Positions 1-7,735 of a stretch of DNA of 64,000 nucleotides are shown one piece after another. Origin of the DNA: Brachybacterium sp. P6-10-X1 (GTDB taxonomy: Bacteria > Actinomycetota > Actinomycetes > Actinomycetales > Dermabacteraceae); NCBI RefSeq assembly GCF_001969445.1, contig NZ_CP017297.1:1984001-2048000 (forward strand), in the 5' to 3' direction. The position numbers and the translations under genes are program-made. The notes beneath the pieces were generated by a model that saw only the letters and a program-made list of their open reading frames with translations, made no database searches and had not been told where the DNA came from. Within the stretch, counting starts at the first letter, position 1. Each line of letters starts with the position of its first letter.

Positions 1-1472
1 GGGGCGCCGGCAGATATCGAGGTCCCGGAGCCCTTCAGGGTGTCGGCGCGCTCCGGTTCTCCGGTGCCCTCCGGGGTGAGAGTGATGTCCGTGGCGGTGT
101 CGTACTCGGTCTGCGAGATGCGCAGGGCGTCCTCCGTCCGCAGCAGGTCGCGTGCGCGGGTCTCGGGGACCAGGAAGGTCGCGGCGGTGGTGATGGCCGC
201 GAGGGTCGCCATGTACAGGGCCAGGACCATCCAGTTGCCGCCGGTCCAGGCGAGCAGCGCGGCGCCGAGCACGCCGGCCAGTCCTCCGGCGAGGACGGCG
301 GAGATCTCGCGGGCCATGGCTACACCGAGGTAGCGGTGCCTGTTGCCGAACAGCTCCGGCAGCATCGCGCACTGCGGGCCGAGCATCGAGTTGACGGCCA
401 CGCCGAGGCCCACGGCGATCACGGCGATCGCGACGACCTCGTTGCCGAGGGAGAGCAGATACCAGGCGGGGACGGAGAAGACCAGCATGAAGACCGCGCC
501 GAAGCGATACACGGGCACACGGCCGACGCGGTCGGAGATCCGCCCGGTCAACGGCACGGAGAAGATGCCGATCAGGGAGCCGAGGGTGACGCCCCAGGTG
601 ACCATCCCGCGGTCCATGCCGATGGCCGCGGAGGTCACGAAGGCCAGCGCGATCGACTGGAACATGTAGGAACCGCCGTTCTCGGCCATGCGCAGGCCGA
701 TGCCGACGACGACGCCGGCGCGGCCCCGGGTGAAGATCTCCCGGATCGGGCGCTCGGCGACCTGCTCCTGCTTCTCGAGCTGGATGAAGGACGGGGTCTC
801 ACGCAGTCGGGCGCGGATGAACAGGGCGATGAGGATCAGCCCCGCCGAGGCCAGGAACGGCAGCCTCCAGCCCCAGCTCAAGAAGGCCTCGTCCGGCAGC
901 ATGGTGAGCAGGAAGAACACGACGGAGGCGAGCAGCGTGCCGGCCTGGATGCCGATGAACGGCAGGGCCGAGAAGAAGCCGCGGCGCCGGACGGGCGCGT
1001 ACTCGGCCATCAGCACCGTGGCCCCAGCCTGTTCGGCGCCGGCGCCGAAGCCCTGGGCGAGCCGCAGGACGACCAGCAGGATCGGCGCCAGCACACCGAC
1101 CTGCTCGTACGTGGGCAGCACGCCGATCAGGGTGGAGGCGCCGCCCATGAGCAGGATCGTCGCCACCAGCACCCAGCGTCGCCCGATCCGGTCGCCGATG
1201 GTGCCGAAGAACAGTCCGCCGAAGGGACGGGCGAGGAAGCCGACGCCGTAGATGCCGAAGGCGGCGACCGTGGCCATCGCGGGATGGGCGCTGGAGAAGA
1301 ACAGGCGGTCGAAGACCAGGGCGGTCATCAGGCCGTACATGGCGAAGTCGAAGTACTCCAGCGCGCTGCCGACGCTCGAGGACAGGGTCGCCCTCTTCAG
1401 GTTCGCGGCGTACTCCGCCGGGGACATCGTCCCCGCGCCGTCGGCGCGAGGAGCAGTGGGTGTCAAGCTCAC
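1..1472 (-). CDS. MFS transporter, metabolite:H+ symporter (MHS) type, 3' end beyond the window
   Basis: Inner-membrane secondary transporter, probably for an organic acid taken up with protons. The frame is open from a GTG at 1472 to the window edge (at least 490 residues), so its C-terminus is missing here. The N-terminal motif ALEYFDFAMYGLM before the first helices, the loop FFGTIGDRIGRRWVL and the repeat of this motif in the second half (GRISDRVGRVPVYRFGA) are typical of the MHS branch of the major facilitator superfamily. The start is fixed by GAAGGAGA six bases upstream. The neighbouring IclR regulator and 2-hydroxyacid dehydrogenase suggest a hydroxy- or ketoacid substrate; this is inference, and the exact substrate cannot be read from the sequence. 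Confidence 0.88.
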   Translation of the reverse strand, partial: MSLTPTAPRADGAGTMSPAEYAANLKRATLSSSVGSALEYFDFAMYGLMTALVFDRLFFSSAHPAMATVAAFGIYGVGFLARPFGGLFFGTIGDRIGRRWVLVATILLMGGASTLIGVLPTYEQVGVLAPILLVVLRLAQGFGAGAEQAGATVLMAEYAPVRRRGFFSALPFIGIQAGTLLASVVFFLLTMLPDEAFLSWGWRLPFLASAGLILIALFIRARLRETPSFIQLEKQEQVAERPIREIFTRGRAGVVVGIGLRMAENGGSYMFQSIALAFVTSAAIGMDRGMVTWGVTLGSLIGIFSVPLTGRISDRVGRVPVYRFGAVFMLVFSVPAWYLLSLGNEVVAIAVIAVGLGVAVNSMLGPQCAMLPELFGNRHRYLGVAMAREISAVLAGGLAGVLGAALLAWTGGNWMVLALYMATLAAITTAATFLVPETRARDLLRTEDALRISQTEYDTATDITLTPEGTGEPERADTLKGSGTSISAGA

Positions 1473-1550
1473 GACATCTCCTTCGATGCGGTTCGCGGGC
1501 CACGTCGGAAGCGGGCCCCGGTCACGTTCACTGCGCCAACGTACTCTCTT

Positions 1551-1575
1551 TTGAACGATGTGCAACCCCTTGAAC
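1551..1575. promoter_or_regulatory. Paired TTGAAC direct repeats upstream of MFS gene, candidate operator
   Basis: TTGAAC occurs at 1551-1556 and again at 1570-1575, 19 bases apart, just upstream of the presumed promoter of the MFS gene. The adjacent IclR-type regulator is the natural candidate ligand, but the assignment is inference from position only. Confidence 0.3.
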
Positions 1576-1620
1576 ACGCGGTCATCCGCGACGAGATCCC
1601 GACCCCAACGGAGTCCGTCG

Positions 1621-1710
1621 GGCGAGAGCCGGCGAGCGTCGGCGGGAGTCAGCGGGAGTCAGTGGGAGTCAGCGAGCGTCGGCGGCAGTCAGCGCGATTC
1701 AGCGAGCGTC
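1621..1710. repeat. Degenerate 10-bp tandem repeat, nine units
   Basis: Nine consecutive 10-base units of the form RGCGRGMGTC, for example AGCGGGAGTC at 1651 and AGCGAGCGTC at 1671 and 1701. The period equals about one helical turn. It lies 97 bases downstream of the IclR stop codon and shows no coding potential. Confidence 0.8.
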
Positions 1711-1806
1711 GGCCGCGCGCGCACGCCGCCCGGGCGGGAAGCGGGCGGGCGGGTGCGCGAGGACAGCCCGGCCCGGAGCATTCGGACGGGACTGGTCGCG
1801 GGCATC

Positions 1807-2586
1807 TCAGGCCGTGGCCTCCGGGCGTCGGGCCAGGGGGTTCGTCAGCCTCGTGGCGATACGGAGGACGGCCGCTCCGATGCGCTCGATGGTCGCGTCA
1901 TCGGCCTCGTCAGTCGACAGGGCCACCCCGATCGCCATCGGCGGATCGCCCGGCCGCCACGGCTCCAGCGGCGCCGCGACGCCGTGGACCCCTTCGATGG
2001 ACTCTCCGCGATCGACGGCGTAGCCGACCTCGCGGGCGCGGCGGATCCGCGCGCTGATCACGCCGGCGTCCCGGGAGGACCGGGAGGTGGGCGGGCGCAG
2101 CGCGTCCTGTCGGAGCAGAGGGGCGATCTGGTCCTCGGGCTCCCGGAGGAGCATCGCGGTCCCGACGGCGCAGTAGACCAGCGGCAGGCGGGACCCCAGC
2201 GGGGTGCCGAGACGGTGGCGACGACCCTCGTGACGAGCGAGGTAGATGGCATCGACCTCGTCACGGGTGGCGATCTGGACCACGTGCTCGGACAGCTGCG
2301 GATCCGCCTCCACGACGGTGAAGAACTCGCGAACCTGGTTGAACTGGAGGGCGAAGGACCCACCCAGCTCAGCCGTCCGCATGCCCAGCCGGTAGCCGCT
2401 GTCCACCCTCTGGATCATCCGTTCCGCCTCCAGGGCGGCGCAGATGTTGGAGGCGGAGGATTTCGCGATGCCGACGGCGCGGGCGATGTCGGACAGGGTC
2501 TGGGGGTTCCCGGCCGCCCTTTCGAGCACGTCGAGGATGCGCAGTCCGCGGGTGATGGCGGGCGAGGGGTCCCTGGTTTCGCTCAT
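1807..2586 (-). CDS. IclR family transcriptional regulator
   Basis: DNA-binding regulator of 259 residues. An N-terminal winged helix-turn-helix (about residues 8-70, with ITRGLRILDVLERAAG and TLSDIARAVGIAKSSASNI) is followed by the effector-binding IclR domain (about 80-250, including GYAVDRGESIEGVHGVAAPL). This is the normal length for the family. It starts four bases after the stop of the 2-hydroxyacid dehydrogenase, so both are probably co-transcribed, with the MFS transporter further downstream on the same strand. IclR proteins commonly control the catabolic genes next to them and bind small carboxylates; the ligand here is unknown. Confidence 0.93.
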   Translation of the reverse strand: MSETRDPSPAITRGLRILDVLERAAGNPQTLSDIARAVGIAKSSASNICAALEAERMIQRVDSGYRLGMRTAELGGSFALQFNQVREFFTVVEADPQLSEHVVQIATRDEVDAIYLARHEGRRHRLGTPLGSRLPLVYCAVGTAMLLREPEDQIAPLLRQDALRPPTSRSSRDAGVISARIRRAREVGYAVDRGESIEGVHGVAAPLEPWRPGDPPMAIGVALSTDEADDATIERIGAAVLRIATRLTNPLARRPEATA

Positions 2587-2589
2587 GGG

Positions 2590-3795
2590 TCAGTAGAACT
2601 CCACGGTGTCGACGACGTTTCGCAGCTCCCGGCCCTCGAGGTGACGGCGCAGGTTGTCGATGAACAGCTCCGCGATCCGCGCTTCCTCGGCGGAGGACAG
2701 TGCTGCGGTGTGCGGACTGATCAGGACATTCGGATGATCCCACAGCGGGCTGTCGGCGGGGAGGGGTTCGGTCGCGGTCACGTCGAGGGCCGCGAAACCG
2801 ATCCGGCCGTCGTCCAGCGCGCCCACCAGGGCGTCCTCGTCCACCACGGTGCCGCGGCCGACGTTGACCAGGATCATGCCGGGCGCTGCGGACTCCAGCA
2901 GCCCCTCCCCCACCAGGCCGTCGGTCGACGCGGTCCCGGGGAGGGTGAGGACCACGGCGTCGGCGCGGGAGAGGGCCCGCGGGAGCTGATCCATCGGCAC
3001 CAGCTCGTCCACGTGCGGGACGGGGGTGCTGCTGCGCGAGGAGCCCAGCACCCGACTGCCGAGGGCGGAGAACGTCAGCGCGCAGGCACGCCCGATCCCG
3101 CCGAGGCCGAGGATCAGGATCGTCATGTCCTCGAGCTGTCGCATCTCCCAGCGCTCGCCCCAGTGGTGGTCCCTCTGCAGCGACGTCAGGCGCGGAAGCG
3201 TCTTGGCGCCGGCCAGCACGCCGAAGAGGGCGAACTCGGCCAGGGGCGAGCCGTGCACCCCGGCGGAGGTCGTCACCGCGACCCGCTCGAGCTCCTCCGA
3301 TGCGAGGCCCGCGGCCCGCAGCTGGGACCCGCCGCCGGCGGCCATCGCCTGCACCCAGCGCAGGCGGGGGTTGGCGCGCACGGTCCTTGCCAACTGCGCG
3401 GGGTCGACGTCCGGGAGGCTGAACAGCACGTCAGCAGAATCGACCATCGCCTCGTAGGCACGCTGCTGCTCCGGGGAGCGGCGGTGGTCGGGGTCCCCGC
3501 TCCAGTCGGCCGGCCCCCGGCGAGGGTGGTACAGGGCGTGGTCCCACACGACGTCCACCTCGGGCACCCGCCGCCGGACCTCCTGGCACAGCGGTTCCGG
3601 GAGATCGACGGCGATCACGACGCGGGGACGCCCGGACCCGGCCTCGCTGGTCCCTGCCGGGGCCTCGCGGGCCTGCGGGGCGCGAGCGGCCTCGCCGGTC
3701 CCTGCCGGGGCCTCGCGGGCCTGCGGGGTGCGAGGGGAACGGGACCCCCGAGCCCCCTCGGGAGGCTCGTGCGCGCTGAGGGGGTGCTGGGTCAT
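2590..3795 (-). CDS. D-isomer-specific 2-hydroxyacid dehydrogenase (NAD-binding)
   Basis: Cytosolic oxidoreductase interconverting 2-hydroxy- and 2-ketoacids with NAD(P)H. The Rossmann fingerprint ILGLGGIGRACALTFSALG lies near residue 225, the substrate arginine in NVGRGTVVDEDAL near 315, and the catalytic histidine in NVLISPHTAAL near 360. The family is usually 310-340 residues; this frame has 401 because of an N-terminal stretch rich in Pro, Ala and Glu that holds a duplicated 16-residue block (PQAREAPAGT twice). A CAGGAGC ribosome site eight bases before the ATG at 3795 supports the long form; a shorter protein starting nearer the VVIAVDLPEP segment is possible. It heads a likely operon with the IclR gene. 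Confidence 0.88.
   Translation of the reverse strand: MTQHPLSAHEPPEGARGSRSPRTPQAREAPAGTGEAARAPQAREAPAGTSEAGSGRPRVVIAVDLPEPLCQEVRRRVPEVDVVWDHALYHPRRGPADWSGDPDHRRSPEQQRAYEAMVDSADVLFSLPDVDPAQLARTVRANPRLRWVQAMAAGGGSQLRAAGLASEELERVAVTTSAGVHGSPLAEFALFGVLAGAKTLPRLTSLQRDHHWGERWEMRQLEDMTILILGLGGIGRACALTFSALGSRVLGSSRSSTPVPHVDELVPMDQLPRALSRADAVVLTLPGTASTDGLVGEGLLESAAPGMILVNVGRGTVVDEDALVGALDDGRIGFAALDVTATEPLPADSPLWDHPNVLISPHTAALSSAEEARIAELFIDNLRRHLEGRELRNVVDTVEFY
3641..3736. repeat. 48-bp direct repeat, two copies, inside coding sequence
   Basis: Copies at 3641-3688 and 3689-3736 differ at only three of 48 bases. The length is 16 codons, so the duplication keeps the frame and yields a doubled Pro/Ala/Glu-rich block at the N-terminus of the dehydrogenase. 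Confidence 0.85.
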
Positions 3796-4121
3796 GGGAG
3801 CTCCTGTGCTCGATGTCGACGGCTGGCGGGCCGGGCGCCGCGTCCGGGCCCTCGATCACTGTACAAGCATGTCCAATGGGTTGGCCGCTGTTCTCTGTAT
3901 TGCACTGCGGCATGACGCCAGGTCATCTCACCGGCACGTGGCACCGCGGGCTCCGCCCCTCCAGGCCCCTCCGGCACGGGCCAGGCCCGGATTCCCGCCA
4001 CGGCGGATCCATGACGCTCCCCCGCCCTTCATCGGAGGACACCACCTGGGCGGACCCGTGGATTCGAGGCATCGCGCGAGGGCCGACCGCCCGCCGACCG
4101 CCATCGACCGTCCCCGTGACA
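3796..4121. other. Gene-free spacer, promoter region of the dehydrogenase operon
   Basis: No credible gene. On the minus strand the part near 3860-3900 reads TTGGAC and TTGTACAGTGATC, a plausible promoter/operator stretch for the dehydrogenase-iclR transcript. The remainder is GC-rich spacer between this promoter and the nrdE terminator. Confidence 0.4.
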
Positions 4122-4169
4122 GACGCCGACGGGCGGGCCTCCCCGGAAGGAGACCCGCCCGTCGGCGTC
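4122..4169 (-). terminator. Rho-independent-type hairpin after nrdE
   Basis: Perfect 16-bp inverted repeat (4122-4137 with 4154-4169, arm GACGCCGACGGGCGGG) around a 16-base loop, 21 bases past the nrdE stop. There is no clear T run, as is usual in such GC-rich genomes. Confidence 0.8.
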
Positions 4170-4190
4170 GTGCGAGATCGCGGTGCGAGC

Positions 4191-6323
4191 TCAGAGCATG
4201 CAGCTGACGCAGCCCTCGACCTCGGTGCCCTCGATCGCCATCTGACGCAGGCGGATGTAGTACAGGGTCTTGATGCCCTTGCGCCAGGCGTAGATCTGCG
4301 CCTTGTTGATGTCACGCGTGGTGGCGGTGTCCGGGAAGAACAGCGTCAGCGACAGGCCCTGGTCCACGTGCTGGGTGGCCTCGGCGTAGGTGTCGACGAT
4401 CTTCTCGTAGCCGATCTCGTACGCGTCCTCGTAGTACTCGAGGTTGTCGTTGGTCATGTAGGGCGCGGGGTAGTAGACCCGGCCGATCTTGCCTTCCTTG
4501 CGGATCTCGATCTTGGAGACGATCGGGTGGATCGAGCTCGTGGAGTGGTTGATGTAGGAGATCGACCCGGTCGGCGGGACCGCCTGCAGGTAGGCGTTGT
4601 ACATGCCGTGGGCCGCGACCTCCTCGCGCAGCTGCTTCCAGTCCTCCTGAGTGGGCAGGTGCACGCCGGAGTCCTCGAACAGGCCGCGGACCTTCTCGGT
4701 GCGGGGCTCCCACACCTGGTCGATGTACTTGTCGAAGTACGCACCGGTGCCGTAGGCCGAGTTCTCGAAATCGTAGAAGACCTCACCGCGCTCCTTGGCG
4801 ATCTTGTTCGACGCCTTGATGGCGTTGAACGTGACCGCGTAGAAGTACATGTTCGTGAAGTCCAGACCCTCCTCGGAGCCGTAGAAGATGGACTCCCGCG
4901 CCAGGTAGCCGTGGAGGTTCATCTGCCCCAGGCCGATCGCGTGCGACTTGCGGTTGCCCTCGGCGATCGTCGGCACCGACTCGATGTCCGAGTGGTCCGA
5001 GACGGAGGTCAGACCGCGGATCGCCGTCTCGATCGTCCGCGAGAAGTCCTGTGAGTCCATCGCCTTGGCGATGTTCATCGAGCCGAGGTTGCAGGAGATG
5101 TCCCGGCCGAGCTCGTCGTAGGTCAGGTCGACGTTCATCGACGACGGGGTCGAGACCTGCAGGATCTCCGAGCACAGGTTCGAGTGGGTGACCTTTCCGG
5201 GGATCGGGTTGGCCCGGTTCACGGTGTCCTCGAACATGATGTACGGGTAGCCGGACTCGAACTGGATCTCCGCGAGATTCTGGAAGAAGTCGCGCGCCTT
5301 GATCTTCTTCTTGGAGATGTTCGGGTTGTCGACCATATCGTGGTAGACGTCCGAGACGTTGACCTCGGCGAACGGCTTGCCGTACTCGCGCTCCACGTCG
5401 TACGGGGAGAACAGGTACATCGGCTCGTTGCGCTTCGCGAGCTCGAAGGTGATGTCGGGGATGACCACGCCGAGGGAGAGGGTCTTGATGCGGATCTTCT
5501 CGTCGGCGTTCTCGCGCTTGGTGTCCAGGAACCGCAGGATGTCCGGGTGGTGCGCGTTGAGGTACACGGCCCCGGCGCCCTGGCGGGCCCCCAGCTGGTT
5601 CGCGTAGGAGAAGGAGTCCTCGAGCAGCTTCATGACCGGGATGACGCCGCTGGACTGGTTCTCGATGTGCTTAATCGGCGCACCGTACTCGCGCAGGTTG
5701 GACAGCAGCAGTGCGACGCCGCCGCCGCGCTTGGACAGCTGCAGCGCGGAGTTGATGGAGCGCCCGATGGACTCCATGTTGTCCTCGATGCGCAGCAGGA
5801 AGCAGCTCACGAGCTCGCCGCGCTGGGCCTTGCCCGCGTTAAGGAAGGTGGGGGTGGCCGGCTGGAAGCGGCCGTCGAGGATCTCGTCGACCAGGTTCCG
5901 GGCGAGCTGCTCGTCCCCCTCGGCGAGGGTGAGGGCCACCATCACCACGCGGTCCTCGAAGCGCTCCAGGTACCGCTTGCCGTCGAAGGTCTTCAGCGTG
6001 TACGAGGTGTAGTACTTGAACGCGCCGAGGAAGGTCGGGAAGCGGAACTTCTTCGCGAAGGCCTGCTCCGACAGGGACTCGATGAAGGAGAAGTCGTACT
6101 GGGCGAGCACCTCGGGCTCGTAGTACTTGTTCTCCACCAGGTAGTCCATCTTCTCGCGCAGCGAGTGGAAGAACACCGTGTTGGGGTTCACGTGCTGCAG
6201 GAAGTACTCCCGAGCGGCGAGGCGGTCCTTGTCGAACTGGATCCTGCCGTCGGCTCCGTAGAGGTTGAGCATCGCGTTCAGCGCGTGGAAGTCGAGCTGC
6301 CTGTTGTGCTCGACCGGGGGCAT
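4191..6323 (-). CDS. nrdE: Class Ib ribonucleoside-diphosphate reductase, alpha subunit
   Basis: Catalytic subunit of the aerobic class Ib ribonucleotide reductase, which makes deoxyribonucleoside diphosphates with the NrdF radical subunit, NrdI and NrdH. About 710 residues, the usual size. It lacks the ATP-cone typical of class Ia, and carries the active-site cysteines in [16 protein letters not shown] and in NLCSEILQ, the substrate-site motif [12 protein letters not shown] and a C-terminal CVSC pair that NrdH reduces. I take the ATG at 6323, five bases after the nrdI stop, because the open frame further upstream overlaps nrdI. It is the last gene of nrdHIE and is followed by a strong hairpin; nrdF is not in this window. 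Confidence 0.97.
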   Translation of the reverse strand: MPPVEHNRQLDFHALNAMLNLYGADGRIQFDKDRLAAREYFLQHVNPNTVFFHSLREKMDYLVENKYYEPEVLAQYDFSFIESLSEQAFAKKFRFPTFLGAFKYYTSYTLKTFDGKRYLERFEDRVVMVALTLAEGDEQLARNLVDEILDGRFQPATPTFLNAGKAQRGELVSCFLLRIEDNMESIGRSINSALQLSKRGGGVALLLSNLREYGAPIKHIENQSSGVIPVMKLLEDSFSYANQLGARQGAGAVYLNAHHPDILRFLDTKRENADEKIRIKTLSLGVVIPDITFELAKRNEPMYLFSPYDVEREYGKPFAEVNVSDVYHDMVDNPNISKKKIKARDFFQNLAEIQFESGYPYIMFEDTVNRANPIPGKVTHSNLCSEILQVSTPSSMNVDLTYDELGRDISCNLGSMNIAKAMDSQDFSRTIETAIRGLTSVSDHSDIESVPTIAEGNRKSHAIGLGQMNLHGYLARESIFYGSEEGLDFTNMYFYAVTFNAIKASNKIAKERGEVFYDFENSAYGTGAYFDKYIDQVWEPRTEKVRGLFEDSGVHLPTQEDWKQLREEVAAHGMYNAYLQAVPPTGSISYINHSTSSIHPIVSKIEIRKEGKIGRVYYPAPYMTNDNLEYYEDAYEIGYEKIVDTYAEATQHVDQGLSLTLFFPDTATTRDINKAQIYAWRKGIKTLYYIRLRQMAIEGTEVEGCVSCML

Positions 6324-6328
6324 CTCGG

Positions 6329-6727
6329 TCAGTGTCGCCAAAACTCTTCCAATCCGTCGTGCACCCGCTGCACATCGCGGGGGGTGCCGAACAGCTCGAA
6401 CTTGTACATGTACGGGACGCGGCACTTGGCGGAGATGATGTCCCCGGCCAAGCAGTACGCCTCCCCGAAGTTGGTGTTCCCCGCACCGATCACGCCCCGG
6501 ATCCGTGCCCGGTTGCGTTCGTCGTTGAGGAACTTGATGACCTGCTTGGGCACGGCACCGCGGCCGTTGCCCCCGCCATAGGTCGGGACCACGAGGACGA
6601 ACTCCTCGTCGGCGACGAGGTGCTCCTCCTTGGGGTAGAGCGGGATGCGCGACGCCGGCATCCCGAGCTTCTCGACGAAGCGGCGCGTGTTGCCCGAGAC
6701 CGAGGAGAAGTAGACGAGGTTGGTCAC
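6329..6727 (-). CDS. nrdI: NrdI flavodoxin-like ribonucleotide reductase maturase
   Basis: Flavodoxin-like protein of 132 residues that supplies oxidant for building the dimanganese-tyrosyl cofactor of NrdF. The family signature is visible: [15 protein letters not shown] at the N-terminus for the FMN phosphate, [20 protein letters not shown] in the middle and [19 protein letters not shown]. The start is the GTG at 6727, preceded by GGGAGGTG at good distance. It begins 22 bases after nrdH and ends just before nrdE, forming a tight three-gene operon. Confidence 0.97.
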   Translation of the reverse strand: MTNLVYFSSVSGNTRRFVEKLGMPASRIPLYPKEEHLVADEEFVLVVPTYGGGNGRGAVPKQVIKFLNDERNRARIRGVIGAGNTNFGEAYCLAGDIISAKCRVPYMYKFELFGTPRDVQRVHDGLEEFWRH

Positions 6728-6749
6728 GCCGACACCTCCCGGAGGCCGA

Positions 6750-7007
6750 TCAGATCGCGGTGGCGCGGCGCTCCGCGCCGGCGCCCGCCGAGAGCGCCTT
6801 GATCTTGTCGGGCCGGAAGCCGGCCCAGTGGTCCTGCTCGGTGATGACGACCGGGGCCTGGACGTAACCCATCGACTTGATGCGGGCGAGCGCGTCGGCA
6901 TCCTCGGTGATGTCGACGACGTCATAGGCCACGCCCGCCTTGTTGAGGGCGCGCTTGGTCGCGTCGCACTGCACGCAGAGGGGCTTGGAGTACACGGTGA
7001 TGTCCAA
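6750..7007 (-). CDS. nrdH: NrdH glutaredoxin-like redoxin
   Basis: Small thiol-disulfide protein (85 residues) that passes electrons from thioredoxin reductase to NrdE. The redox motif CVQC follows the first strand ([19 protein letters not shown]), and the C-terminal half has the NrdH-typical [20 protein letters not shown]. The start is a TTG at 7007 (LDITVYSK), because the frame upstream has no conserved sequence and AAAGG sits nine bases before the TTG. It is the first gene of nrdHIE; the long upstream region carries two NrdR-like boxes. Confidence 0.95.
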   Translation of the reverse strand: MDITVYSKPLCVQCDATKRALNKAGVAYDVVDITEDADALARIKSMGYVQAPVVITEQDHWAGFRPDKIKALSAGAGAERRATAI

Positions 7008-7185
7008 GGGAAGGGCCTTTCTCGAGCGCCGCGCCGACGGCGCGAAGAGGGTGGTTTCTTGCTGGTGGTACAGGAGGTCCTCAGACCGTGTCGCGGAGCT
7101 CCGGAATCTCCCCACCACCCCCGGCTCCATGGCTTCTGAAGCGGCGGCTGGTCCCCGGGGAGACCGGATCACTGCGACAACGTCA

Positions 7186-7233
7186 ACACTACACCTAGTG
7201 GTGCCTCGACGGAACGACCACAAGATGTACTGA
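7186..7233 (-). promoter_or_regulatory. Tandem NrdR-box-like sites overlapping the nrdHIE promoter
   Basis: Two 16-base imperfect palindromes, ACACTACACCTAGTGG at 7186-7201 and CCACAAGATGTACTGA at 7218-7233, start 32 bases apart, i.e. three helical turns, with a 16-base gap. Known NrdR sites are such 16-base boxes in pairs at this spacing. On the minus strand box 1 contains the hexamer TAGTGT, a plausible -10, with TTCCGT 17 bases upstream, so NrdR binding would block the promoter. Assignment is by pattern; nrdR itself is not in the window. Confidence 0.75.
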
Positions 7234-7460
7234 GTTACAACCCTGTCATCCACAATCGGGTGTTGATGGGTTGTGGACGGATCGGGAGGAGTGGGGACAG
7301 GGCGCGGGGCCCACGCACGAAAGCCGAGGACCCGTGCACACAGCAGTGTGGACGAGGGGTCCGACAGACGGTCCCGACGGTGGATGACGCACGGCCCGCA
7401 GGGCCCGGGACAGCCCCGGATCGGACCGGACGTGAGGTGGATCCTCGGCGTGTCCGAGGT

Positions 7461-7590
7461 GCGTCCCGGCGTGTCGTCGGCGTGTCGTGATCCGGCCTCC
7501 CGGTGCGGCGGCATCGGCGTCCCGGCGTGTCGTCGGCGTGTCGTGATCCGGCCTCCCGGTGCGGCGGCATCGGCGTCCCGGCGTGTCGTG
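7461..7590. repeat. 56-bp tandem repeat, two full copies and a partial third
   Basis: Units at 7461-7516 and 7517-7572 are identical, and a third copy starts at 7573 and diverges after about 18 bases. Each unit starts GCGTCCCGGCGTGTCG and contains an internal repeat of GGCGTGTCGT. The array lies in the 728-base spacer between nrdH and the oxidoreductase gene and shows no coding signal. Confidence 0.9.
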
Positions 7591-7654
7591 CGCGCGCCTC
7601 CGGGCATGTCGGGTCCGCGCCCGGATCGACCCGGCTCCGGGACGCCCGGTGCAT

Positions 7655-7695
7655 GCACAGGACCCCCGGAGCGCCGGGCTCCGGGGGTCCTGTGC
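7655..7695 (-). terminator. Perfect 18-bp hairpin, second terminator of the oxidoreductase gene
   Basis: GCACAGGACCCCCGGAGC at 7655-7672 pairs perfectly with 7678-7695 around a five-base loop. It follows the shorter hairpin at 7705-7730 on the minus strand. Confidence 0.8.
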
Positions 7696-7704
7696 GGCTC
7701 GCGC

Positions 7705-7730
7705 GAGGAGACCGTCCGAGCGGTCTCCTC
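7705..7730 (-). terminator. 10-bp hairpin just after the oxidoreductase stop
   Basis: GAGGAGACCG at 7705-7714 pairs with CGGTCTCCTC at 7721-7730 around a six-base loop, five bases after the stop codon. With the next hairpin it forms a tandem terminator. Confidence 0.65.
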
Positions 7731-7735
7731 GACGC

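Larger units (their letters stand above)
1473..1806. other. Gene-free spacer with promoter of the MFS gene and a 10-bp repeat array
   Basis: No coding signal in either strand. The part next to 1472 holds the likely promoter of the MFS gene (TACGTT hexamer near 1540 on the minus strand) and two direct TTGAAC copies. The part nearer the IclR stop holds a tandem array described separately. Confidence 0.6.

Noticed and set aside
336-2057. 573-codon open frame on the plus strand
   Set aside because: It is the antisense shadow of the MFS and IclR genes; its product is an Arg/Gly/Asp/His-rich string without protein-like pattern.
1558-3915. 785-codon plus-strand frame
   Set aside because: Covers the iclR and dehydrogenase genes in antisense; those have clear domains and ribosome sites, this has none.
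7008-7185. Open frame running into nrdH from the NrdR region
   Set aside because: In frame with nrdH but not conserved-looking, and it would overlap the expected mRNA leader; NrdH has its normal length from the TTG at 7007.
7461-7590. CRISPR array
   Set aside because: The 56-base units are directly adjacent without unique spacers, and there are no cas genes.
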